Positions 44,401 through 52,965 of a stretch of DNA of 64,000 bases are shown one piece after another (within the stretch, counting starts at the first letter, position 1; each line of letters opens with the position of its first letter). The notes below the pieces were generated by a model that saw only the letters and a program-made list of their open reading frames with translations, did not search any database and was not told the DNA's origin. The stretch is from the NCBI GenBank assembly GCA_002421685.1, contig DISB01000023.1, forward strand, positions 62,001 through 126,000, read 5' to 3'. The DNA is from Bacteroidetes bacterium UBA6221 (GTDB taxonomy: Bacteria > Bacteroidota > Bacteroidia > Chitinophagales > Chitinophagaceae). The translations under genes and the position numbers were made by a program.

Positions 44401-46451
44401 GCAACGTACAGGCATCGCAGAGCGGCTACAGGTACAGGTGCGTGGTATCGGGTTCATGCCCTACTGCCAAAACATCGGGTACTGCTACATTGACTGTAAA
44501 TACACCGGTAGCTCTTACCGCTAATACACCAGCCTCGCTCACTCTGTGCAGCGGCGCCAATACCAGCCTGACAGTGGGCGCTACCGGCACGGGTGTCAGC
44601 TACAGGTGGTACATCAATAACAATGGCACCTGGACCGCCCTGAACAATGGCGGCTTCTACTCAGGAGTCACCGCATCTACACTAAACATTACAGGCATTA
44701 CCGCTTCGCCCAATACGAAGACTTATGTGTATCAATGCCGTGTAACCGGCACCTGCAATGCGGTAACGTCCAATACAACTTATATCACAGTACATGCAAA
44801 ACCGGCTATCACGTCGAACCCTGCGAATGTAACCAAATGTGATAGTACGACGAATGTCAGCTTCAGCGTTGGGGCTACCGGTACAGCCATTACTTATCAG
44901 TGGCAGATAAACACCGGCAGCGGATGGTTTAACCTGTCGAACAACAGCACATACAGCGGTGTTGCGACAGCAACACTGGCAATGCCTATAGTGTATTACA
45001 GTATGAATGGTTATCAGTACCGTTGTATCATAACCGGTACATGCGCTCCGGCACTGACAACTTCAGTGGCAACACTGACCGTAAATAAGTTGGTGCCTAC
45101 ATCAGTTACTTTTTCTGCCAGCGATGAGGATATCTGCGCCGGCACAAGCGTAACCTTTACTGCCTCTCCCGTGAACGGTGGCAGCAACCCTACTTATGTA
45201 TGGAAGCGTAACGGAACTGCTATAGGCACAGGCAATCCATTCTCAACATCAACGCTGGGCAGTGGCAACCTGATATGGTGCGAAATGACATCAAATGCAT
45301 TATGCCCCTCTCCAAAAACTGTTGCCAGCAGCAATACTGTTGCGATGAAAGTGACACAATACTCAACACCGACCATCACAATTACGTCAGACCACGGTTC
45401 TTCATGGTGCTCAGGTAAGGATAATGTATTCAGGGCAACTATAACCAATGGCGGCGATGTGCCCACCTACGAGTGGCTGGTAAACGGCCAGCCGGTGGGA
45501 GCTAGCGCCGATACATACCTCACCAACCAGTTGGTTAATGGTGACAAAGTATCCTGTCGCCTGACCAGCAACCTGGTGTGCCCGTCTCCGCAAACGGTGA
45601 CCAGCAACGTGATAACTATGACGATCAACCAGACTAACAGGTCGAGCATAGTAATAGCGCCTAACCCCGATAGCGTGGTATGCGACAAGGCGGAAGTAAC
45701 CATGTACACGTTCTTCACCAATGGCGGCACAACGCCTTCATTCCAGTGGGTGCTGAATGGCGCCGACATCCCGGGTGAAACAATGGGTACGTTGAAAACG
45801 ACAGGACTCAGCAACGGCGACGTTGTGCAATGCAGGTTCATCAGCAGCGCTACCTGTGTATTCCCCGAAATGAGTAACCCGGTAACATTTAATGTAGTTC
45901 CGCTTGTCAACCCATCGGTAACAATTGCGGTATATTCTATTGGTGAAGATACTTACAGGTTTGTCGCAATACCAAAAAATGGCGGCCTCAACCCCTCATA
46001 CCAATGGTACAAGAACACAGTAGCTATACCTGGCGCAACTGCTGAAACTTACGATGCAATAGGCCTTGCGATGACCGATAAAATACATGTGGAGATGTCG
46101 AGCAGCGAAGAGTGCGTGAACCCTGAATTGCTTACCGTAAGCAGCAGGAACATCACAACCGGTGTTGAGAAATTTGCTAACGGCTTCTCTGAACTGGGCT
46201 TGTACCCCAACCCCAACGGCGGACAATTCCACATCAAGGGAGCATTGAATAAGCCGGTGAGCAATAAGGAAGTGGTTGTAAAAATCTCCAATTCGCTTGG
46301 CCAGGTTGTGTTTACTAAGACATATCCTGCAAGCGGCAGTACTATCGACCTGCCGGTGGTGCTCAACAACGACCTGGCTAACGGCATGTACCAGGTGAAT
46401 ATTGTAATTGACGGCGAAGTCTCTAATCTACGCTTCGTGCTCAACAGGTAA
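41424..46451 (+). CDS. Giant secreted Ig-repeat/GEVED protein with T9SS type A sorting domain
   Basis: This 1675-residue surface protein has a signal peptide (MRKLNLYLTGLCLLLGIGVN). A cleaved-adhesin/MAM-like domain follows (20-190; ILSENFNTASGTTPPTGW, then WYWIVDNVEVYEVPPC). A GEVED domain lies around 320-420 (VWIDYDHSGSFDASEY; WGETEDYNVNL). About eight Ig-like repeats of about 90 residues follow, each with YQWQVSTNGGSTW, a NGGxYSGATTxTL turn and a YRCxxxxxC end. Four modules of a second Ig type come next (NGGxxPxYxWxxNG), and a T9SS type A end (LYPNPNGGQFHIKG; LANGMYQVNI). Modular structure suggests adhesion; ligand unknown. A terminator follows. Confidence 0.88.
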   Translation: MRKLNLYLTGLCLLLGIGVNAQTILSENFNTASGTTPPTGWVQNFIAGSTSNTWFFNNPKGRTLTSPISSPAAIFDSDYLGYYAYFHNVALESPSMNTTGKSVIRLKFDHYFYKIYNSFDSIAVEVYNGSTWNNVYSSKSTSTISGNIDIDISAYAANKSSTKVRFRFVGDYSWYWIVDNVEVYEVPPCSGTPSPGNTLSTVNPVCNSATSFTLSLQNPTSGTGLTYQWQSSPNGTTWSNILGATSSTLTTTQSSSTYYRCNVTCGLNTGPSNALQVTNSFLACYCTAANTSGCTFGDNISNVTLGTLNNSSGCVGGSPAYIDYGGSVSAPNLNIGSTNSMSVSVGSGGTEHVAVWIDYDHSGSFDASEYTYLGNGTSSGAITNNVVIAPTALTGVTKMRVRVRYSSSTTPQIAATNACTNFSWGETEDYNVNLVCPAITVTTHPANTTICPNGNGSFTVTPNPGTGLTATYKWEVSTNGGSTWSTVTNGGVYSGATTATLNLTAAPSTMSGYQYRCVATNNCNNTVTSNAATLSFYTLPVVTVDPTNKSACLNSSTTFSTTVTGASLNYQWQVSTNGGSTWTDITNGGNYVNATTSTLTVTAITSGMNNYQYRCVAKNTCSATTASATLTVLSLPAIVSSPSPVTICTNANTSFTASGTGTGITYQWQVSTNNGVSFSDISNTGVYSNATTATLNLTSVPASMDGYLYRCRIDGTCAPSVFTGVAKLTIGANPVVTAHPQSKTICTGTTGSTEVTATGYNITYQWEVSTNGGSTWGNVTNGGIYSGATTSTLSFINPTLADNGNMYRCVVTNACIVSVTSNAMTLTVATSPVVNTQPTNKTICVGDNTSYTVAATSSGSIAYQWQGSNDGVTWSNLFNGGFGVFSGVNTATLNLTTPYVGLYSMYRCELNTGCIPAVTSNAATLTIHSQPVISLNPSSQVKCVGQNATFSVGATGSNITHQWQISTNGGSTWANVTNGGGYSGATTFNLAVSNVQASQSGYRYRCVVSGSCPTAKTSGTATLTVNTPVALTANTPASLTLCSGANTSLTVGATGTGVSYRWYINNNGTWTALNNGGFYSGVTASTLNITGITASPNTKTYVYQCRVTGTCNAVTSNTTYITVHAKPAITSNPANVTKCDSTTNVSFSVGATGTAITYQWQINTGSGWFNLSNNSTYSGVATATLAMPIVYYSMNGYQYRCIITGTCAPALTTSVATLTVNKLVPTSVTFSASDEDICAGTSVTFTASPVNGGSNPTYVWKRNGTAIGTGNPFSTSTLGSGNLIWCEMTSNALCPSPKTVASSNTVAMKVTQYSTPTITITSDHGSSWCSGKDNVFRATITNGGDVPTYEWLVNGQPVGASADTYLTNQLVNGDKVSCRLTSNLVCPSPQTVTSNVITMTINQTNRSSIVIAPNPDSVVCDKAEVTMYTFFTNGGTTPSFQWVLNGADIPGETMGTLKTTGLSNGDVVQCRFISSATCVFPEMSNPVTFNVVPLVNPSVTIAVYSIGEDTYRFVAIPKNGGLNPSYQWYKNTVAIPGATAETYDAIGLAMTDKIHVEMSSSEECVNPELLTVSSRNITTGVEKFANGFSELGLYPNPNGGQFHIKGALNKPVSNKEVVVKISNSLGQVVFTKTYPASGSTIDLPVVLNNDLANGMYQVNIVIDGEVSNLRFVLNR

Positions 46452-46475
46452 TTAGGAACATCTAAACGGTAGAAT

Positions 46476-46504
46476 AAAGGGGCCCTCTTTGCGAGGGCCT
46501 CTTT
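46476..46504 (+). terminator. Terminator of the giant T9SS gene
   Basis: AAAGGGGCCCTC pairs with GAGGGCCTCTTT around a five-base loop, 24 bases after the stop, followed by a short T-rich stretch. Confidence 0.75.
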
Positions 46505-46811
46505 ACATTTGTTACAAACTGATTAAAACTCTAATGCATCCGGGAAATATGACAAGGCATATTTAACTATATATTAATCAGTTAGAATCACTGTGAATAT
46601 TGTAAACATACCATTGAACACTAGTTACTGCCAACGTAAAAAGATTAAACCTAATTTCTTTTAAACCGGATACTAATAACAATTTAACTGGGCCGTGTTC
46701 ACGTTTTACAGCCCAACCACTGTCTTTCCTGTCAGGATTAAATCGGGCAACTCATGCGAGGACGCGCGCATAACCCTGCACGTAACTTTTACACAGCAAA
46801 AACAAACTTGT
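46505..46811. other. Non-coding leader region between two T9SS genes
   Basis: No gene, RNA or operator was recognised in this 307-base stretch. It is AT-rich at first, then contains the frame-open upstream part of the next gene, which has no convincing start before 46812. Confidence 0.5.
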
Positions 46812-48557
46812 ATGAAATGGAATTTTTACCCTGGAAAAAAATTGCTGCTGTTGTCGGCTTGCGTATGGGCGATGACTGTAGCCACGGCGGTAGCGCAAAG
46901 CACTGTCACAATTGGTACTGGTACCAGCAGCTCTTATTTATACGGCCCTTACTATAGGAGTTCAGCCAGTTCCTCTTTCGATTATTCAAGATACGCATAC
47001 TTGTATACCGCTGCAGAATTGGGTATACCCGCAGGCGCCACAATCACAAAAGTGGAATGGAATAAAAAAAACGGCACCATAATCGGGAATAATGTGTTCA
47101 ATATCTTCATGAAAAATACCTCGGCTACATCGCTCGCTTCCGGCACCAGTTGGGGTACATTGACAACCGGCGCTACTGCGGTGTATACCAGCAGTACACA
47201 GTCGTTTACAACCACGGGCTGGGTACCGTTCACACTAATGACACCATTTGAATATACTGGCGGCAACCTGGTAGTAATGACCGACCACGAAAAAACAGGC
47301 ACTGCAAGCGGCGCCAACAATTTTTATTATCATACTGCCAATGGCTACGGAATTGGTTTTGCAAGCAGCTCAGCGCCAAACAACTCCACCACGCTCTCTA
47401 CCTCCAGCTATGGCAACAAAAGGCCGAACATCAGGATAACGTGGGAGCCACCCTGCCCTGTTGAAATAACCCTACAGCCTGTAAACGGCACTGTATGTTC
47501 AAACGACGACCTGTCCTTTTATGTTAAGGCAGATAGTACCCAGGCTTACCGCTGGCAACATTATTCCGGCAACAATTGGATAAACCTCACTGATAACGCT
47601 ACATATACCGGCACAGCCACAGATAGCCTGGTAGTACGCAACGTTGCTGTTTCAATGGATAACTTTTCGTACAGGGTGATCGTGACCAACACGGCAAGAA
47701 ATTGTTCTGAAGAAAGCGATTCCGCGAATATCAGCGTTATCGCCAGTACACCTGCATTTATTGTGTTGACAGCCGGACCCGACTCCAACATATGCCAGGA
47801 CGAACAGATTACATTTTATACCGCCTACAGCAACGGCGGCAATACACCCCGGTATCGCTGGCTGAAGAACAGTGTAGAAATTCCCGGTGAAGAAAGCGCC
47901 ACGTTTATCACCAACACCCTGGCCGACGGCGATGTTATCCAGGCTAAACTGATCAGCAGTGCCCAATGCGTGCAGCCTGTGAACAGTAACCCGATAAAAG
48001 TAAATATTGACCCGGTCTTATCTACCTCGGTCAATGTTACGGTCTATTCGGCCGGCGACGACTACATTTTTACTGCAATCCCGCACAACGGAGGAACAAA
48101 CCCGGAATATTACTGGTACATTAATAACGTACTGGTAGAGGGACAGCATGGACCAGTGTTTACCACGCAGAATCTTTTGCCGCATGATCGGGTACATGTA
48201 GACATGAAATCCAGCCTGGCTTGTGTCGATCCTGTAGTGGTGTCCGGCAGGAATATTACTACCGGCATAAATACAGTTGCTGGCAATAATGAGGTTTTTA
48301 CGCTCTCGCCTAACCCCAACACAGGGCAGTTCGTGATAAAAGGCGCATACCAACAACAACTAATGCCCGGCAGTGAAATAAATGTCACGATTACAAATAT
48401 TACCGGGGAAATCATATACAACAGAGTGTATATGTCGGCAGGCAGTGACATAAGTCTGCCGGTAAAGCTGGACCCCAATATCCCCAATGGTATGTACCAG
48501 GTAAATATCTCAATTGATGACGAAGTATCTGGTTTGCGCTTCATCCTCAACAGGTAA
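46812..48557 (+). CDS. Secreted Ig-domain protein with T9SS type A sorting domain
   Basis: This 581-residue protein has a signal peptide (MKWNFYPGKKLLLLSACVWA, then ATAVAQ), a beta domain of about 180 residues typical of Bacteroidota surface proteins (AAELGIPAGATITKVEWNKK; GGNLVVMTDHEKTGTASG), one Ig-like repeat, and two modules of the second Ig type. The end is a T9SS type A domain (LSPNPNTGQFVIKGAY; IPNGMYQVNISIDDEVSG). The last 260 or so residues are clearly paralogous to the end of the 1675-residue protein upstream, so the two genes share a duplicated 3' half. An upstream TTG frame start at 46695 is rejected because the ATG at 46812 gives the signal peptide. A terminator follows. Confidence 0.82.
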   Translation: MKWNFYPGKKLLLLSACVWAMTVATAVAQSTVTIGTGTSSSYLYGPYYRSSASSSFDYSRYAYLYTAAELGIPAGATITKVEWNKKNGTIIGNNVFNIFMKNTSATSLASGTSWGTLTTGATAVYTSSTQSFTTTGWVPFTLMTPFEYTGGNLVVMTDHEKTGTASGANNFYYHTANGYGIGFASSSAPNNSTTLSTSSYGNKRPNIRITWEPPCPVEITLQPVNGTVCSNDDLSFYVKADSTQAYRWQHYSGNNWINLTDNATYTGTATDSLVVRNVAVSMDNFSYRVIVTNTARNCSEESDSANISVIASTPAFIVLTAGPDSNICQDEQITFYTAYSNGGNTPRYRWLKNSVEIPGEESATFITNTLADGDVIQAKLISSAQCVQPVNSNPIKVNIDPVLSTSVNVTVYSAGDDYIFTAIPHNGGTNPEYYWYINNVLVEGQHGPVFTTQNLLPHDRVHVDMKSSLACVDPVVVSGRNITTGINTVAGNNEVFTLSPNPNTGQFVIKGAYQQQLMPGSEINVTITNITGEIIYNRVYMSAGSDISLPVKLDPNIPNGMYQVNISIDDEVSGLRFILNR

Positions 48558-48575
48558 CATATAAAAGCACTTGGC

Positions 48576-48607
48576 AAAAAAATGGCCCCCTTTTGGGGAC
48601 CATTTTT
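48576..48607 (+). terminator. Terminator of the second Ig/T9SS gene
   Basis: AAAAATGGCCCCC pairs with GGGG-ACCATTTTT around a TTTT loop and is followed by further T residues. It lies 18 bases after the stop. Confidence 0.85.
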
Positions 48608-48614
48608 ATTTTGG

Positions 48615-48647
48615 TTTGAATTATGGGCGCAGCTTTTCTTATTTTTA
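48615..48647 (+). promoter_or_regulatory. Candidate promoter of icd
   Basis: TTTG (48615-48618) and TATTTTTA (48640-48647, one mismatch to TAnnTTTG) are 21 bases apart; the ATG follows 26 bases later. Confidence 0.4.
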
Positions 48648-48673
48648 GCCCCTGAAATACGCAACCATATAAT

Positions 48674-49903
48674 ATGAATAAGATAAAAGTAGCCAATCCC
48701 GTAGTAGAACTGGACGGGGATGAAATGACAAGAATCATCTGGAAGTTCATTAAAGACAAACTGATACTGCCCTATATAGATGTAGATATAAAATATTACG
48801 ACCTGGGTATAGAACGCAGGGATGCTACCGACGACCAAGTGACCATTGATGCGGCAAATGCTATAAAAGAACACGGTGTGGGCATAAAATGTGCTACCAT
48901 AACACCTGACGAAGCCCGTGTGAAAGAATTCGGACTAAAGAAAATGTGGAAGAGCCCCAACGGAACTATAAGGAATATACTGGATGGCACCGTATTCCGC
49001 GAGCCGATAGTGATAGACAACATCCCCCGCCTGGTGCCCAACTGGACGGCGCCTATATGCATAGGCCGTCACGCCTTTGGCGACCAGTACCGCGCTACCG
49101 ACTTCGTGGTAAAGGGCAAAGGGAAATTGACTATCAAATTTGAGGGAGACAACGGGGAAACTATTGAGCACGAAGTGTACAATTTCAAAGGCGACGGCGT
49201 GGCGCTGGCTATGTACAATACCGATGAATCCATCAAAGGTTTCGCGCGTTCCTGCTTCAATATGGCATTGCAGAAAAAATGGCCGCTCTATATGTCTACC
49301 AAAAACACTATCCTGAAACAATACGATGGCCGCTTCAAAGACATATTCGAAGAAATATATCAAAACGAATTCAAAGCCGAATTTGACAAAAACGGGCTGA
49401 CATACGAACACCGCCTGATAGACGATATGGTAGCCAGCGCACTGAAGTGGAATGGCAACTTTGTATGGGCATGTAAAAACTACGACGGCGACGTACAGAG
49501 CGATACTGTAGCACAAGGTTTCGGTTCACTGGGTTTGATGACCTCTACCCTGGTAACGCCCGATGGCAAAACGATGGAAGCCGAAGCCGCCCACGGCACG
49601 GTGACGCGTCACTATCGCGACCACCAGGCTGGTAAACCTACTTCTACCAATCCCATAGCTTCCATCTTCGCATGGACGCGGGGCCTGGCATTCAGGGGAC
49701 AACTGGATAATAACCAGGAACTGATAAACTTCACACATGCACTGGAGGCCGTGTGCATTGAGACAGTGGAAAGCGGCATCATGACCAAAGACCTGGCTGT
49801 ATGTATACACGGCAACAAGGTGACAGCCGGTAAAGACTATGTATATACCGAGCAGTTCCTTGACGCTTTGGACACGAACCTGAAGAAGAAATTAGACAAA
49901 TAA
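48674..49903 (+). CDS. icd: NADP-dependent isocitrate dehydrogenase
   Basis: This 409-residue cytosolic TCA-cycle enzyme oxidises isocitrate to 2-oxoglutarate with NADP. It belongs to the dimeric, eukaryote-like group (subfamily of IDH1/IDH2): VANPVVELDGDEMTRIIWKF, KCATITPDEARVKEFGLKKM, SPNGTIRNILDGTVFREPI. The substrate-binding arginines lie in the last of these and in PICIGRHAFGDQYRATDF; the metal-binding segment is YEHRLIDDMVASALK. It is monocistronic, between two terminators. Confidence 0.95.
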   Translation: MNKIKVANPVVELDGDEMTRIIWKFIKDKLILPYIDVDIKYYDLGIERRDATDDQVTIDAANAIKEHGVGIKCATITPDEARVKEFGLKKMWKSPNGTIRNILDGTVFREPIVIDNIPRLVPNWTAPICIGRHAFGDQYRATDFVVKGKGKLTIKFEGDNGETIEHEVYNFKGDGVALAMYNTDESIKGFARSCFNMALQKKWPLYMSTKNTILKQYDGRFKDIFEEIYQNEFKAEFDKNGLTYEHRLIDDMVASALKWNGNFVWACKNYDGDVQSDTVAQGFGSLGLMTSTLVTPDGKTMEAEAAHGTVTRHYRDHQAGKPTSTNPIASIFAWTRGLAFRGQLDNNQELINFTHALEAVCIETVESGIMTKDLAVCIHGNKVTAGKDYVYTEQFLDALDTNLKKKLDK

Positions 49904-49917
49904 AAAATGTATTTCAT

Positions 49918-49950
49918 ATTAAAAGGTTGGGCGTCGCCCAACCTTTTAAT
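49918..49950 (+). terminator. Terminator of icd
   Basis: A near-perfect palindrome, ATTAAAAGGTTGGGCG with its complement and a one-base centre, followed by TT. It lies 14 bases after the stop. Confidence 0.85.
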
Positions 49951-50025
49951 TTACAGGAAATTATGCCGTAAAGCGTAATTTCGCACCGATGCCGGATTAT
50001 TTACCCTTTGCAAAACCGTTTACCA

Positions 50026-51003
50026 ATGGGGATTTTTGATAAATTATTCAAACGTACCAAAGAACAGGAAGAACAGAAAGAAGCCCTCGACCTGGGACTG
50101 CAGAAAACAAAAAGCAACTTCTTTTCGAAGATAACCAAGGCTATCGCCGGAAAGGATACGGTAGATGAGGTGGTGCTGGACGAACTGGAAGAAGCACTGG
50201 TAAGCGCGGACGTAGGTATAGATACTACAGTGGCCATTATAGGACGCATAGAAGAAAGGGTAAAGAAGGACAAATACCTGGGCACCAAAGAACTCAATAA
50301 CATACTACAAGAAGAGATGATGGCCATCCTGGCCGATTCACCGTCTTACAACCATACAGGCTTCGAGCTTCCTGCTAATAAAAAACCTTATGTGGTATTG
50401 GTAGTAGGCGTAAACGGCGTGGGCAAAACCACAACAATTGGCAAACTTGCCTACAACTTTAAGAAAAATAATAAATCAGTACTCTTAGGTGCGGCAGATA
50501 CGTTCAGGGCGGCTGCTGTTGACCAACTCACCATCTGGAGCGAGCGTACGGGTGTGCCCATTGTGAAAAAGGAAATGGGTAGCGACCCCAGTTCGGTCGC
50601 CTTCGATACTGTACAAAGCGCCATTGCCCGGGAATCTGACGTGGCCATCATTGACACGGCAGGCCGACTGCACAACAAAGCGGGCCTTATGGAAGAGTTG
50701 AGTAAAATCAGGCGCGTGATTGCGAAAAAAATACCGGATGCACCGCACGAGGTCCTGTTGGTACTGGATGGCAGCACAGGACAAAACGCCATCGAACAGG
50801 CCAGGCAATTCACCGCTGCAACTGATGTTACGGCCATAGCCATTACTAAGCTGGATGGCACTGCCAAAGGCGGCGTTGTGTTGGCAATAGCCCACCAGTT
50901 CAAAATACCGGTAAAATACATAGGCGTAGGAGAACGAATGGAAGACCTGCAGTTGTTCAACAAAGCTGAATTTGTAGACAGCCTTTTCAGCCTGAAATCT
51001 TAA
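50026..51003 (+). CDS. ftsY: Signal recognition particle receptor FtsY
   Basis: This 325-residue SRP GTPase docks ribosome-SRP complexes at the inner membrane. After a short charged start (MGIFDKLFKRTKEQEEQKEA) comes the NG domain with helical N part (VDEVVLDELEEALVSADVGI), the P-loop GVNGVGKTTTIGKLA, the G3 motif DTAGRLHNKAGLMEELSKI, and the G4 motif TKLDGTAKGG. The long acidic A domain of E. coli FtsY is missing, as usual in Bacteroidota. A TTG six codons upstream (50008) is possible but the ATG fits homologues. Its stop overlaps the convergent sirtuin gene by four bases. Confidence 0.95.
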   Translation: MGIFDKLFKRTKEQEEQKEALDLGLQKTKSNFFSKITKAIAGKDTVDEVVLDELEEALVSADVGIDTTVAIIGRIEERVKKDKYLGTKELNNILQEEMMAILADSPSYNHTGFELPANKKPYVVLVVGVNGVGKTTTIGKLAYNFKKNNKSVLLGAADTFRAAAVDQLTIWSERTGVPIVKKEMGSDPSSVAFDTVQSAIARESDVAIIDTAGRLHNKAGLMEELSKIRRVIAKKIPDAPHEVLLVLDGSTGQNAIEQARQFTAATDVTAIAITKLDGTAKGGVVLAIAHQFKIPVKYIGVGERMEDLQLFNKAEFVDSLFSLKS

Positions 51004-51689
51004 ACAAGGCCGAGATACTCTTTCAGTTTTACGACGCCGCCGGTAGCAGGCATTTCAATGGGAACTACATTATCGTAACGGTTAACGGGAGGGATGACCT
51101 TATCAATAATATACTTCTTTGTGCCCGGCCTGATATAATCTACAAGCCCCGCTGCCGGGTAAACGACAAGTGATGTTCCTATTAATACAAATACATCCGC
51201 CGATTGCATAACGGGTATAGCCTCTTCTATCATATACACCGGCTCGCTAAACCAGACTATATGTGGCCGCAGTTGAGCGCCGTCTTCGGCAAGATCGCCG
51301 TGTTTTATATCATCAAATATAGGATACACAAGGTTTTCATTACGTTCGCTACGCATCTTGAATATTTCCCCATGCAGGTGCAGTACATTGGTGGACCCCG
51401 CTCTTTCGTGCAGGTCGTCTATATTTTGAGTAATTATGCGTACGTCGTAGTGTTCCTCAAGTTCGGCAAGCATTTTATGTGCTGCGTTGGGCTCGGCCTC
51501 TTTTACATTGCGGCGGCGCATATTGTAAAAGTCCAGTACCATTCCGGGGTCTCTGTGCCATGCGTAAGGTGTGGCCACTTCTTCTACCTTGTACCCTTCC
51601 CACAGTCCATCACTGTCCCTGAAAGTGCGTAATCCACTTTCGGCGCTGATACCCGCACCGGTCAGCACTACTAATACTTGTTTGCTCAT
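51000..51689 (-). CDS. cobB: Sir2-family NAD-dependent protein deacylase (CobB-like)
   Basis: This 229-residue class III sirtuin removes acyl groups from protein lysines using NAD. It shows VVLTGAGISAESGLRTFRDS (NAD binding), FYNMRRRN (Tyr and Arg that in this class favour succinyl-lysine), ITQNIDDLHERAG, and the catalytic His in LHLHGEIF. The four zinc-binding cysteines are absent: the zinc module region has no Cys at all (FKMRSERNENLVYPIFDDIK). It is convergent with ftsY (four-base overlap) and has a -7 element at 51708-51715. Confidence 0.92.
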   Translation of the reverse strand: MSKQVLVVLTGAGISAESGLRTFRDSDGLWEGYKVEEVATPYAWHRDPGMVLDFYNMRRRNVKEAEPNAAHKMLAELEEHYDVRIITQNIDDLHERAGSTNVLHLHGEIFKMRSERNENLVYPIFDDIKHGDLAEDGAQLRPHIVWFSEPVYMIEEAIPVMQSADVFVLIGTSLVVYPAAGLVDYIRPGTKKYIIDKVIPPVNRYDNVVPIEMPATGGVVKLKEYLGLV

Positions 51690-51707
51690 AACCGCCCTTC
51701 TTTAAGG

Positions 51708-51715
51708 CAAATATA
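51708..51715 (-). promoter_or_regulatory. -7 element of the sirtuin gene
   Basis: Minus-strand TATATTTG fits TAnnTTTG, 18 bases upstream of the ATG at 51689. Confidence 0.5.
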
Positions 51716-51730
51716 TGAATGGGCCTGCGT

Positions 51731-51871
51731 TTAGTTGCCGTAATAATATTCCAGGTACACCGGTATGGCTACCACGATAAAAGAGATGATTAACGCTATT
51801 CTTTTGCGTTTTTTCTGCCGGGTGAGCAGGTTTGCGTGTTTTTCTATCTTTTTTTGCCGCTTTGATTTCAT
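51731..51871 (-). CDS. Small single-helix membrane protein (46 residues)
   Basis: A complete short frame runs from an ATG at 51871 to a TAA at 51731. It encodes a strongly basic N-terminal half (MKSKRQKKIEKHANLLTRQK), one membrane helix (RIALIISFIVVAIPVYLEYY) and a short tail. The charge pattern suggests the N-terminus stays in the cytoplasm. It lies between the sirtuin and the threonine dehydrogenase genes on the same strand. The family is not recognised; support is the helix plus positive-inside layout only. Confidence 0.5.
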   Translation of the reverse strand: MKSKRQKKIEKHANLLTRQKKRKRIALIISFIVVAIPVYLEYYYGN

Positions 51872-51960
51872 CCGGTAATAATTACCACAAAAATGTACGC
51901 GGCAGGCCGGATAATCAAATTACCCGGATAGCTTAACTACAGGTTAACGAGATTTGAATA

Positions 51961-52920
51961 TTATACCAGTTGCAGCTTGTGCTTCAGGTTTTGCAGCATA
52001 CTGTCCGACATCTTCTGAACATCAAACTCATGTTGCCAGCCCCAGTCATTACGTGCGGCAGCATCGTCTATGCTCTGTGGCCACCCGTTGGCTATCGCCT
52101 GGCGGAAATCAGGCGCATAGCTTATTTCAAACTCAGGTATCCTGGATTGTATCACCGCAGCCAGTTCTTTGGGAGAAAAACTCATTGCAGAAAAGTTGTA
52201 CGCCATCCTGCTTTTTATTTTTTCGGCAGGCGCTTCCATCAGTTCGATAGTGCCCCTGATGGCATCATCCATATACATCATAGGCAGGTAAGTGTCTTCC
52301 TGCAGGAAACAAGTGTATTTGCCCGATTTCAGCGCTTCGTAAAAAATATCCACGGCGTAGTCTGTAGTACCGCCGCCGGGTTCACTTTTCCAGCTTATCA
52401 ACCCCGGGTAACGCAGGCTCCTCACATCCAGTCCCCAGCGATTATGGTAATACTGGCACCAGAGTTCGCCTGCATATTTACTGATGCCATAAACGGTGCC
52501 TGGCTCTACGATGGTTTTTTGTGCTGTGTCTTGTTTAGGGGTTGTAGGCCCGAAGATAGCGATAGAGCTGGGCCAGTATAGCTTATGCAGCTTCTGCTCC
52601 AGGGATATATCCAGTATCTGCAGCAGGCTTTGCATATTGATATCCCATGCGCGCTTAGGGGCCTTCTCGCCCGTGGCCGACAAGAGCGCAGCCAGCAGGT
52701 ACACCTGGGTAATGGAATGCTTTTTTATTGTTTCGGCCACAGCCTTGCCATCCATAGCGTCCAGCACTTCGTAAGGTCCGCTACCGGCAAGCAGCTCATG
52801 TTCTTCACGTATATCTGTAGCCACAACATTGCCGTCGCCATAGGTTTTGCGCAGGGCCAGCGTCAGTTCAACGCCTATTTGTCCGCAGGCGCCTATCACC
52901 AGTATTCTTTCGTTATTCAT
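51961..52920 (-). CDS. L-threonine 3-dehydrogenase of the SDR/epimerase type
   Basis: This 319-residue extended SDR protein oxidises L-threonine to 2-amino-3-ketobutyrate with NAD in the bacterial/animal-type TDH group. It has the Rossmann motif VIGACGQIGVELTLALRKTY, the Y-x3-K catalytic pair in GTVYGISKYAGELWC, and YPGLISWKSEPGGGTTDYAV, a TDH hallmark. The start at 52920 (MNNERILVIG) is used instead of a frame start at 52953. It follows carA by 45 bases on the same strand and may be co-transcribed, although the pathways are different. Confidence 0.87.
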   Translation of the reverse strand: MNNERILVIGACGQIGVELTLALRKTYGDGNVVATDIREEHELLAGSGPYEVLDAMDGKAVAETIKKHSITQVYLLAALLSATGEKAPKRAWDINMQSLLQILDISLEQKLHKLYWPSSIAIFGPTTPKQDTAQKTIVEPGTVYGISKYAGELWCQYYHNRWGLDVRSLRYPGLISWKSEPGGGTTDYAVDIFYEALKSGKYTCFLQEDTYLPMMYMDDAIRGTIELMEAPAEKIKSRMAYNFSAMSFSPKELAAVIQSRIPEFEISYAPDFRQAIANGWPQSIDDAAARNDWGWQHEFDVQKMSDSMLQNLKHKLQLV

Positions 52921-52965
52921 TGAGCGTATGCTTTTTTGCTTTGAACAGCACAATATAAAACAGAA

